Of a DNA stretch of 10,941 nt, positions 1 through 6,090 are shown one piece after another. The position numbers were made by a program, and so were the translations under genes. The notes under the pieces are model-generated. The model had not been told where the DNA came from. It did not search any database and was given only the letters and a program-made list of their open reading frames with translations. Origin of the DNA: Patescibacteria group bacterium (GTDB lineage: Bacteria; Patescibacteriota; Minisyncoccia; Moranbacterales; JAKLHP01); contig JAKLHP010000021.1 in the NCBI GenBank assembly GCA_022710085.1, forward strand, positions 1 through 10,941, written 5' to 3'. Positions within the stretch are counted from its first letter, which is position 1, and each line of letters begins with the position of its first letter.

Positions 1-2241
1 ACCGTTATTTTTTAAAATGTTTTCCAAATAATCAGGATGGAATTCGACTTTTAATCTGGCTTTTGCTTCATTGTAAGTATAAAAACTATCCTTGCTATAA
101 TCGGAATATTGATTTCCTTCCAGATCATTATAGGTACCTAGAATTTTAGGCCAGAATGTTCCATTATCTTCTGAAACTATTTTTAGATAAGGTTTGACTA
201 TCTGAAAATTCCTGGAAATTTCTATAGCTTTATCTTCTTCAAAATCATTGGCAATTAATTTTACATTTAGGCTATCTCCTTCGTTTCCTGTTATCGGAAA
301 AAAGACGATATTTCCTTCATCGGAACACTTGCTGGAAACAGAGCTGTCACAATCTACTTCATTTCCGTTAACTGACCAGGAAAAATTATTAAGCCCTTTT
401 CCGCTAACTTCTAAGCCGAGTACCTGATTCTTTAGTATCGGACATATGTAATAATTCAGATTATTCTCGCTGCCTTGGGATTTTGACTTGCAAATAATGT
501 TTTCTGAATCAAAAGTGAGAAATTGACCTTGGCTATCAACTTTTGCCAAGTAAGAATTAATCCTTTCGTCGCTGGAATTTATTTTAATGATAACTTCACT
601 TTTTCCTTCTCTCAATTTTCCTCCAATCATTCCACGGACAGTAATTCTTGCCTTTAAATATCCGATGTCGTTTGAGAAATAACTTTTATATTCTTCATTG
701 CTATCTAAGTTCAGTTTTACATTTAATTTTGAGAGATTCATTCCTTCCAATTTTTTAACAAATCCGTCATTAACCAGTTTTTTGGAAATATCAGAAAAAC
801 TAGCGCTTGGATCCTTGGCGGCTCCTACTTTCCATTCATAATAAAGATTGTTATAATCTTCTATCTTTTGATTAAAAATACTGTTGATTGTTAAAGTGTC
901 TCCCATCTCACTTTCCGAGGAGTCATTCATCGGATTTTCCGGTGCATACGAAAGCGATACGTCTATTTTTTCGAAACTTTTTCCCCGCGGATTAACAAGA
1001 TTATTTTTCAGACAATTACTGACGTTCATTTTGACAGTTGGAAAAACAACTTCATATCCTTTTATTGTTTCAGTATAATTCCCTCTGTCATTAATTTCAC
1101 ATTTATTGTTAGGGAGAGCCCACATTATCATATAAGAGCTTCCTTCGTGCTTGGTTGGTATCAAGGACGCTCCTTCTACTGCTACTCCAACTTCATCTCC
1201 TTCCTGATAAGTCCAAGAAAAAGTATCCTGTCCCAGGCCTACAACATTAGCCTCGTCTTTGTTTCCATTGTCTGCTGTGTCAGAATCTTGAGAATTGGTT
1301 CTCCAAAATTTCTCTTCTTTTTCCTTAAAAGAACCGTCTCCGGTTTCAGTTCCATCTGGACCCTTGGGAAAGATATGTCTGCAACCTTTTCCGGTTTTAC
1401 TCTTCCTTGCTGTGCAGCTTGGCGTGGAATATCCCTGACTGCTGCAAACTCCGTCTTTATTTTGAAAACTAGCTTCAACGCATCTCGGTATTCCAAAGGA
1501 ACATTTCGCAGCCGAACCATCACAATAAGGAGAAACTCCTGCTTCAACGCATTGTGGATCATCAGTGCTATTTTCAAGATCTCCATAGCTATCCACAATA
1601 CAAGCTTCGACATATCCACTTGGACATTTCAATTCATAATAAGTCTCTGCTCCTTCGAGAAGTTCATAATTAGTACCAGAAGAAAAGTCATGGATGTAAC
1701 AGTAATTTTCCATCCCCTCCCTATCATTTCCGCCCATTGGCGCATTAAAACCATCATCATCGTTATCGCTAACTTTGTTATAATATTCATCGAAATCATT
1801 GTCATCCACAACTCCATCGTCATTAGAATCTGATGGTTCCCATCCTCCATTGGCAATTATGCTCATAGCTTCTTCTTTCCATTTTTCGACATTATCCGTA
1901 CCGTTTTTATGTTTTATATACCAAGTATAATAGAGATTCTCCTTGGTATTGGAAAAATACATGGGACTAGCTTGAGCTGTAACCTTCTCGCCAGGCCTAG
2001 GGTCAGAAGGATTGAAAAAAATCATCACTTGCGGAGGAGTACTTTTATCACTGGAAACATTAAAAAGTTCTCCAGAATTCTGAATACTGCTTAAATCAAG
2101 ATGGTACCTTGATTCAGCGTAGGAAAAAACGCAAGGAATGCAGATTCCTGCTGAGGCGGAAAGAGTATTTGCAAAAACTACCTGCAAAAAAAACAACACA
2201 AAAATCCCGAATTTTATTTTTCCATGAAGTTTGAGCTTCAT
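1..2241 (-). CDS. Large secreted protein with EF-hand-like and Cys-rich regions (C-terminus cut by window edge)
   Basis: One frame stays open from the ATG at 2241 to base 1, 747 codons without a stop, so the gene continues outside the window. Residues 1-31 look like a Sec signal peptide: basic start (MKLKLHGKIK), hydrophobic core (FGIFVLFFL), likely cleavage near SASA|G. C34 is not in a good lipobox (preceded by A-G-I), so it is probably not a lipoprotein. Residues 138-149 fit an EF-hand/dockerin calcium loop (D138, N140, D142, G143, V145, D149), followed by a second acidic D-x-D-x-D-G stretch at 159-164. Ten cysteines lie between 181 and 287, with CVEAG/CVEAS repeated. Two similar Ig-like stretches (about 71-113 and 426-473) share a P-G/D-E-x-V/L-T pattern and an LYY-x-W core; a third may lie near 608-627. 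It starts 5 nt after the CPBP gene, so it is probably the same operon. I do not recognise the family; a surface or adhesion role is inference. Confidence 0.85.
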   Translation of the reverse strand, partial: MKLKLHGKIKFGIFVLFFLQVVFANTLSASAGICIPCVFSYAESRYHLDLSSIQNSGELFNVSSDKSTPPQVMIFFNPSDPRPGEKVTAQASPMYFSNTKENLYYTWYIKHKNGTDNVEKWKEEAMSIIANGGWEPSDSNDDGVVDDNDFDEYYNKVSDNDDDGFNAPMGGNDREGMENYCYIHDFSSGTNYELLEGAETYYELKCPSGYVEACIVDSYGDLENSTDDPQCVEAGVSPYCDGSAAKCSFGIPRCVEASFQNKDGVCSSQGYSTPSCTARKSKTGKGCRHIFPKGPDGTETGDGSFKEKEEKFWRTNSQDSDTADNGNKDEANVVGLGQDTFSWTYQEGDEVGVAVEGASLIPTKHEGSSYMIMWALPNNKCEINDRGNYTETIKGYEVVFPTVKMNVSNCLKNNLVNPRGKSFEKIDVSLSYAPENPMNDSSESEMGDTLTINSIFNQKIEDYNNLYYEWKVGAAKDPSASFSDISKKLVNDGFVKKLEGMNLSKLNVKLNLDSNEEYKSYFSNDIGYLKARITVRGMIGGKLREGKSEVIIKINSSDERINSYLAKVDSQGQFLTFDSENIICKSKSQGSENNLNYYICPILKNQVLGLEVSGKGLNNFSWSVNGNEVDCDSSVSSKCSDEGNIVFFPITGNEGDSLNVKLIANDFEEDKAIEISRNFQIVKPYLKIVSEDNGTFWPKILGTYNDLEGNQYSDYSKDSFYTYNEAKARLKVEFHPDYLENILKNNG

Positions 2242-2246
2242 TTTCT

Positions 2247-2903
2247 TTATTTGAAAATATTAATTATTGTTATGTCGAATAGAATATTAAAAACAATTGA
2301 AGCGATAAAAGAATACCATATGGATTTACTGTAATAAGCGATTATACCAGCAAAGAGGGAAAAAACTAGATAAGGAACGATAAGCCAATTTAATCCGGAA
2401 GACGCCCAGAGAGTGAGAAAAAGTAATATTGATTGGGCTGCAATCGCCCATATTCCCAGAACATTTTTCAATGAAAAAATGACAAATCCCCTAAAAAATA
2501 TTTCAAAAACAAAATAATAGAACCCCAAAATTACAAGTTCATAAAGCAGGAAGAAAGAGAAGTTTTCCGCAGCTAAACTAAAAAAATCCTGATAATATTT
2601 CTTAGGAAGATCTGAATATTGAAAAAGAACATAAAAAATCAAGAGGCACGCGGCAAAAGAAATCATTACCCAGACTAACCCCGTCTTATAGTTTCCAGCT
2701 CCCAAACCGTAACTTTTAATGCTTCTTTTTAATATTACTTTAACATAAATTAAGGGAGTAAACAACAAAAATGCCAGTGCTAAAATAATCTGCTGAAATA
2801 TATTTTTGGAAGGTAGCATGACAAGAAAAACCAGGCAGATTAAAATTACCCCGGAGGTGATCAAAAACTCATAATTGAATTTTAAACTATCATTTTTTTC
2901 CAT
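2247..2903 (-). CDS. CPBP-family (CAAX/Rce1-like) membrane protein, probably catalytically degenerate
   Basis: A 218-residue integral membrane protein with about six to eight hydrophobic segments. The C-terminal half lines up with the CPBP/Abi intramembrane protease family: FEIFFRGF (133-140) matches motif 1 (EExxxR), ILLFLTLW (159-166) matches motif 2 (LFxxxH), and SIWYSFIASIVFNIL (194-208) matches motif 3 (HxxxN). However, the first Glu is F133, the motif-2 His is W166 and the motif-3 His is S202. Only E134, R138 and N206 remain. In Rce1-type enzymes the first Glu and both His residues are needed for catalysis, so this is probably a pseudoprotease or a scaffold. It lies 14 nt after lspA and 5 nt before the large secreted protein, so it is probably co-transcribed. 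No Shine-Dalgarno sequence is visible. Family confidence is fair; loss of activity is inferred from missing residues. Confidence 0.8.
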   Translation of the reverse strand: MEKNDSLKFNYEFLITSGVILICLVFLVMLPSKNIFQQIILALAFLLFTPLIYVKVILKRSIKSYGLGAGNYKTGLVWVMISFAACLLIFYVLFQYSDLPKKYYQDFFSLAAENFSFFLLYELVILGFYYFVFEIFFRGFVIFSLKNVLGIWAIAAQSILLFLTLWASSGLNWLIVPYLVFSLFAGIIAYYSKSIWYSFIASIVFNILFDITIINIFK

Positions 2904-2917
2904 TATTTATTATTATA

Positions 2918-3310
2918 CTATATTCTAAAAGTTCTAACTAATAAAATCATCACTCCCAAAACGATAAAAACATCAGCAAAATTGAACATAGGCCAAAATT
3001 TTAAATCAATAAAATCGATAACGCATCCAGACAAGATTCTGTCAATGATATTCCCTAATGCTCCTGCAAATAACGGCGTCAGATAGAGAATATTTTGATT
3101 TAAATATTCCCTTTTAAGACAAAAAAACAAAAAGAAGAAAAACAAACCTGTAAAAATCCAGAAAAAATAGCTTGGGACGGGAATCCCCCAGGAAATATTA
3201 ATATTGCAAATATAAAATCCGCCCCTTGAGCGGATTAAATACTTAGAAATCTGGTCTATCAAGACAAAAAGCAAAAAAATCAGGGTGGCCTTAAAAAATT
3301 TAGATTTCAT
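2918..3310 (-). CDS. lspA: Lipoprotein signal peptidase (signal peptidase II)
   Basis: This membrane aspartyl protease cuts signal peptides from prolipoproteins after lipid attachment. The 130-residue protein has the family landmarks in order: DQ-x-x-K in the first transmembrane helix (D19, Q20, K23), N-x-x-x-S-W-G in the first external loop, GALGNIIDR with catalytic D90, VIDFIDL, and FNFADVFIVLG with catalytic D113. Four hydrophobic segments are visible. It is shorter than the usual 150-170 residues, mostly through a short first periplasmic loop and a short C-terminus. An in-frame ATG at 3409 would add 33 residues but overlaps the DksA-like gene by about 90 bases and adds a basic, non-membrane leader; the ATG at 3310, 7 nt after that gene's TAG, gives a normal N-terminus (MKSKFFKATLIFLLF). 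No strong ribosome binding site is seen, so translational coupling to the upstream gene is likely. Confidence 0.95.
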   Translation of the reverse strand: MKSKFFKATLIFLLFVLIDQISKYLIRSRGGFYICNINISWGIPVPSYFFWIFTGLFFFFLFFCLKREYLNQNILYLTPLFAGALGNIIDRILSGCVIDFIDLKFWPMFNFADVFIVLGVMILLVRTFRI

Positions 3311-3317
3311 AAACAAA

Positions 3318-3671
3318 CTATTTTTTGCATTTAATGCAAGCTTTAGCTGCCGGATAGACCTTAAGCCTTTCAATGTCAATTTCTTCTCCACAATTCTCAC
3401 AAATTCCATAAGTATCCTTGGCTATTTTCTCAAGGGAATCATTGACTTCCCTAAGTTGCATTTCCAGATTATTTTCCAGTGCTATATTATCAGAATACTC
3501 CTCAACTTCAGAAGCATTGTCGTCACGATCATCTCCAAAATCTTCATATTTCGTTTCAAAATTTTCCGGATTCTCTGTCGGACTGGCAAATTTCTTAAGT
3601 TCATCTTCTAATTTTTTCTTTTCCTTTTCCAATTTTAATTTAAGCTCGTTTTTTAATGTTTCTTCAATCAT
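3318..3671 (-). CDS. TraR/DksA-family C4 zinc-finger protein
   Basis: DksA-type proteins bind the secondary channel of RNA polymerase and change transcription initiation, often together with ppGpp. The 117-residue product has a charged N-terminal coiled-coil region (5-28), a D-x-x-D-x-A signature (D48, D51, A53) as at the DksA coiled-coil tip, a second helix (about 62-86), and a C-terminal four-cysteine zinc finger: C91-E-N-C94-G, ERLKVYPAAK, then C112-I-K-C115. It is shorter than E. coli DksA (151), nearer to the short TraR/DksA-like and YteA-like members. lspA begins 7 nt downstream. A 70-nt gap separates it from yraN and contains an inverted repeat (3701-3715), so it may have its own promoter. 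Which genes it regulates cannot be read from the sequence. Confidence 0.9.
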   Translation of the reverse strand: MIEETLKNELKLKLEKEKKKLEDELKKFASPTENPENFETKYEDFGDDRDDNASEVEEYSDNIALENNLEMQLREVNDSLEKIAKDTYGICENCGEEIDIERLKVYPAAKACIKCKK

Positions 3672-3700
3672 AAACGTAAATTTAGATTATTAACCCAATA

Positions 3701-3715
3701 TGTTAAATATTAACA
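3701..3715. repeat. Operator-like perfect inverted repeat upstream of the DksA-like gene
   Basis: TGTTAA-ATA-TTAACA is a perfect 6-bp inverted repeat with a 3-nt spacer, 30 nt upstream of the DksA-like start codon. The surrounding minus-strand sequence has only a weak promoter-like pattern (TTGTTA, 17 nt, TTAATA). It could be a regulator binding site, but AT-rich palindromes arise easily by chance at this base composition. Confidence 0.35.
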
Positions 3716-3741
3716 AAATTTTGCCTTGATGTCTACAAAGC

Positions 3742-4137
3742 TCACACGAATATATTTTCGATATGCTTTATGTCATGTTTTTTAAAATCCTTGCTTAGCC
3801 AGACAGAGACAGCGTCAAAATGATACGGTTTATTCCAGAAATTATTCATTTTTATGTAAGAAGTAGCAATTTTATTGAGCTTTTGGAGTTTTGAAGGGGT
3901 AATATTTTCCTCAGGAAGAGTTTCACGGTATTTTTCAAGCTCCCTGGTTTTTACCTCGACAAAAATTATCTCTTTATTCTTTTCGAGAATAATATCGATT
4001 TCCCCAAGCTGACGTCCTTGATTATTCTTAAAATTTCTGGCAATTATTTTATATCCTTTATCCTTGAGAAACTTAGCGGCCAAGCTTTCGCCCTCCATTC
4101 CCATACTTTTTCTTTGTTTTTCCTTCCAAAATAGCAT
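3742..4137 (-). CDS. yraN: UPF0102 (YraN) family endonuclease-like protein
   Basis: YraN/UPF0102 proteins have a Holliday-junction-resolvase or restriction-endonuclease-like fold; their exact role is not settled. The 131-residue protein has the N-terminal helix G-M-E-G-E-S-L-A-A-x-F-L (13-24), LGEIDII with D48, and IIFVEVKTR with E61 and K63, which together form the D...E-x-K nuclease core. Length is normal (110-135). I chose the ATG at 4137. A TTG at 4176 would add 13 residues, but those codons run through a terminator-like hairpin (4149-4172) and are not conserved-looking. An ATG at residue 12 or 14 is also possible, because many family members begin just before the GxxGE helix. No Shine-Dalgarno sequence is visible. 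It follows the structured RNA at 4150-4660 and may depend on read-through from it. Confidence 0.9.
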   Translation of the reverse strand: MLFWKEKQRKSMGMEGESLAAKFLKDKGYKIIARNFKNNQGRQLGEIDIILEKNKEIIFVEVKTRELEKYRETLPEENITPSKLQKLNKIATSYIKMNNFWNKPYHFDAVSVWLSKDFKKHDIKHIENIFV

Positions 4138-4148
4138 AATTTTATAAT

Positions 4149-4172
4149 TAAAAAACCCCGGAAGGGGCAATT
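4149..4172 (-). terminator. Rho-independent terminator or attenuator between the structured RNA and yraN
   Basis: On the minus strand CCCC-TTCC-GGGG is followed directly by TTTTTT, with a G-T pair below the GC core and possible A-T pairs beneath after two mismatches. There is no T-run on the plus-strand side, so it acts on minus-strand transcription. It would end the RNA starting near 4660, or work as an attenuator 12 nt before the yraN start. The stem is short, so efficiency is uncertain. Confidence 0.6.
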
Positions 4173-4660
4173 TCAATAAATCTTAACAAATATCGAAGAG
4201 TAAAAAAATTATTCTTCCATACCTGTTAAAATTTGGAAACCGGGCGCTGCTAACGCCCATAATATAAATTAAATGGCTGCGGCGCCCGGTGTTTGTCATG
4301 TATTAACATGAAACACGGAAACGCTCTAGCCCGGGTGAAAGGCATTGATTGTTATAGTGTTCATGTATTTTACATACATGATTATTTTTAGTAACAATAA
4401 CTCTGACTCTTATTGTTGTTCTTCTACTGTTCTCTGGCTTTTCGCCTTTTATCAAAGAACTAACTTTTTATTTTTTATGTTTATTTTAAAAAGTCTTTTT
4501 TATTTTTGTTTTGGGGTCCTCCTGTCAGATAAGGAGGCGGTTTAATCGCATTGGATTAAACTCTTGAATAGTAGAAGAATTCCAATCACAAATAGGGGGA
4601 AATTGTGATTGGAAACTCTTCCACCATTAGAATATTAAATGTTTTCAAATAACTTTATGC
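4150..4660 (-). ncRNA. Candidate structured non-coding RNA, about 510 nt, unrecognised
   Basis: No convincing gene lies here, yet the minus strand has a good promoter just upstream, a terminator-like hairpin at the end and a dense series of helices: a near-perfect 25-bp stem (4567-4628), GTTTAATC/GATTAAAC (4540-4561), CCTCCT/AGGAGG (4518-4537), an A-rich linker (about 4460-4515), a GTTCT/AGAAC stem enclosing GGC-GAAAA-GCC (about 4430-4462), AACAATAA/TTATTGTT (4393-4417), CATGTAT/ATACATG (about 4362-4380), a GTGTTT...AAACAC hairpin (about 4289-4316), and ACCGGGCGC/GCGCCCGGT (4239-4290), much richer in GC than its surroundings. I looked for the tmRNA T-arm and tag, the RNase P GAGGAAAGTC core, the SRP GGAAGGAAGCAG tip and common riboswitch cores, and saw none. 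It may be a free RNA or a long regulatory leader of yraN. Ends are inferred. Confidence 0.55.
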
Positions 4661-4664
4661 CCTA

Positions 4665-4693
4665 ATTATAACAAAAAAATGTCAACGGGTCAA
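4665..4693 (-). promoter_or_regulatory. Sigma-70-type promoter for the structured RNA
   Basis: On the minus strand: -35 TTGACC (4693-4688), exactly 17 nt spacer, -10 TATAAT (4670-4665), perfect at the -10 and one base off at the -35. Transcription would start near 4658-4660 (GGGCA). It is among the best promoter matches in the window and points into a region without a protein gene. Confidence 0.75.
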
Positions 4694-4875
4694 TAAAAAA
4701 CAGCTGATTACATTAGAAAACCCTTTAAAATCAAAGTTTTCTATCGATTCAAACTGGTTTTTAAAATCTTCTACTAAAAAACTTGAAAAATTCTGATTTG
4801 AGAAAGTAAATTACTTTCTTCCTTATATTGTCATTGCCCACAGGTTATTAACAGCTAAAACCAAAAAAATGCTTT
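4694..4875 (-). other. 3' region after the membrane-protein gene; two hairpins
   Basis: No gene is seen. AGAAAGTA-AAT-TACTTTCT (4801-4819) is a perfect 8-bp hairpin. AGAAAAC...GTTTTCT (4715-4742), with three inner T-A pairs, is a second hairpin. On the minus strand a TTTTTT run (4700-4695) comes 14 nt after that second stem, so termination here is possible but not canonical. Confidence 0.4.
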
Positions 4876-6015
4876 TTACTTACCTCCACTGTTTATCTTA
4901 TCTAGAATGGCCCACGTCGTATTCTTACTTGTTGCAAAGATTAACTGATCTCCGATAAAAGCATAGTCAATGGAATATGTCATTTTTTCATCAAGATTAA
5001 AATACCGAATTGCAATACCGCTATAATTATTATCCTCAAAAACGACTTTTTCTTTAGTTGTAATTACCTTTTCGAGAAACAAAGGAGCCAGTTCCTGGAT
5101 TAAGTTTAGTTCTTCTTTTTTTACAATAGGACTTAACTTTTCTTTCTCTTTGGCACTTATTGCAATTCCTAACCTGATATTTCCAGAATCGGAATAAAAG
5201 TACAGGGAAAAGTTATTATTCAAATCTTTGAGCAAATCGCTAGAAAACTTGATCCCGCTCAAAACACAAAAAGCTGGAAATGAAACTGGATTATTTTTCT
5301 CATCAGTTATGATAAATTCTATCGGTTTTTTAGATGTGCTATTTTTTATTTCTTCCCCGACTTTTGAAAAAGTGGCTTTTAAATTTTCCGGGCTGGGATC
5401 AACTGTATTAATTGAGAGATAATTGGCTTTCTCGGATGAATATTTTTCAATAGTCTTGACTTCAATATTGTTTTTTTCTTTCTTGCTTACATCATCCTCG
5501 ACTTGCTCAGCTTTTTTATTCTCTTCCGTCTTGGTTTCAACAATCGGAGGATTGACATTATTATCAAGAATTTTTCTTGTTGACCACAAATAGTAACCTC
5601 CGGATGAAAAAGCAAAAATTATAATCAGCGAGATAAGAATCCAGATTATTTTTCCTCCCTGTTTATGGACATTTCTGGATTCTTCATTTGAATTCATACT
5701 TGGATTCTTTGTATTGATATTTTCAGAAAGTTCATCATTTTCCGAAACATTATTTTCCGGATTCTGAGAGGAGCTGTCCAAAAATGGATTAAAATATTGA
5801 TCTTTTTTATTTTCCTTGCTGTCATTGTTTCCCGATTTTTTTTCTCCTAAGTTTTCTTTGGCAATGTTTTTCCCTTGTTCAGAAAAAACTCCTCTCAGTG
5901 TATCAAAGTCATCCTGCATGGTGTGGATCGAGATGTTGCTGTCATCGATAAAATCCGTTTCTTCTTTTATGTTTGCACTATTTATATTAAAATTTTCTTT
6001 TTTCATATCAAGCAT
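4876..6015 (-). CDS. Single-pass membrane protein of unknown function with acidic, disordered cytoplasmic region
   Basis: A 379-residue protein I do not recognise. Residues 1-118 are polar and low in complexity, rich in Asn, Ser, Glu and Lys, with no signal peptide; this part is probably cytoplasmic and disordered. A single transmembrane helix lies at about 122-144 (IIWILISLIIIFAFSSGGYYLW), preceded by K118 and K122 and followed by R147/K148. A second charged linker (150-195) leads to a folded domain (about 197-375) with alternating beta-like strands, including a PIEFIITDEKNNPVSFPAF segment and a final FIGDQLIFATSKN segment. Type II topology (C-terminus outside) is inferred. The last segment resembles the style of DUF3352-type domains, but I would not assign it. 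ATG at 6015 is preferred; ATG at 6006 (residue 4) has no better upstream signal. It starts 75 nt after pnp, beyond the pnp terminator. Confidence 0.85.
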   Translation of the reverse strand: MLDMKKENFNINSANIKEETDFIDDSNISIHTMQDDFDTLRGVFSEQGKNIAKENLGEKKSGNNDSKENKKDQYFNPFLDSSSQNPENNVSENDELSENINTKNPSMNSNEESRNVHKQGGKIIWILISLIIIFAFSSGGYYLWSTRKILDNNVNPPIVETKTEENKKAEQVEDDVSKKEKNNIEVKTIEKYSSEKANYLSINTVDPSPENLKATFSKVGEEIKNSTSKKPIEFIITDEKNNPVSFPAFCVLSGIKFSSDLLKDLNNNFSLYFYSDSGNIRLGIAISAKEKEKLSPIVKKEELNLIQELAPLFLEKVITTKEKVVFEDNNYSGIAIRYFNLDEKMTYSIDYAFIGDQLIFATSKNTTWAILDKINSGGK

Positions 6016-6035
6016 TTTATTTTTTTCTTAAAATT

Positions 6036-6063
6036 AAAATAGAGATATTGCTATCTCTATTTT
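6036..6063 (-). terminator. Intrinsic terminator after pnp
   Basis: A perfect 12-bp stem (AAAATAGAGATA / TATCTCTATTTT) with a 4-nt loop lies 27 nt after the pnp stop. On the minus strand the stem ends in a T-rich tract (TTTTAATTTT). The stem is AT-rich and nearly symmetric. It lies 20 nt before the next start codon, so partial read-through probably supplies that gene unless a promoter lies inside the end of pnp. Confidence 0.7.
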
Positions 6064-6090
6064 ACAACAAAAAGTTTTTTCTGCCAAATC

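Noticed and set aside
1147..1833. Long plus-strand open frame of 228 codons, and two shorter minus-strand frames at 1239-1619 and 1629-1856
   Set aside because: They overlap the 747-codon minus-strand frame that has a signal peptide, EF-hand loop and ordered cysteine pattern; the alternatives have no recognisable composition or start context.
3311..3409. Longer lspA start at 3409
   Set aside because: The extra 33 residues are an out-of-frame shadow of the DksA zinc finger; the start at 3310 gives the normal LspA N-terminus.
4138..4176. TTG start of yraN at 4176
   Set aside because: The added codons are the terminator hairpin itself (proline-rich reading of CCCC-TTCC-GGGG); the family begins near the later ATG.
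4345..4545. Plus-strand 66-codon frame rich in Phe
   Set aside because: It lies opposite the structured RNA, is simply a reading of T-rich sequence and has no ribosome binding site.
4150..4660. tmRNA, RNase P RNA or SRP RNA
   Set aside because: No T-arm/GGTTC core or tag frame, no GAGGAAAGTC core and no GGAAGGAAGCAG tip on either strand; a divergent member cannot be fully excluded by eye.
4836..4858. DnaA-box or origin-like sequence (TTAATAACCTGTGGGCAA on the minus strand)
   Set aside because: Single imperfect box, no cluster, no dnaA, dnaN or other origin genes nearby.
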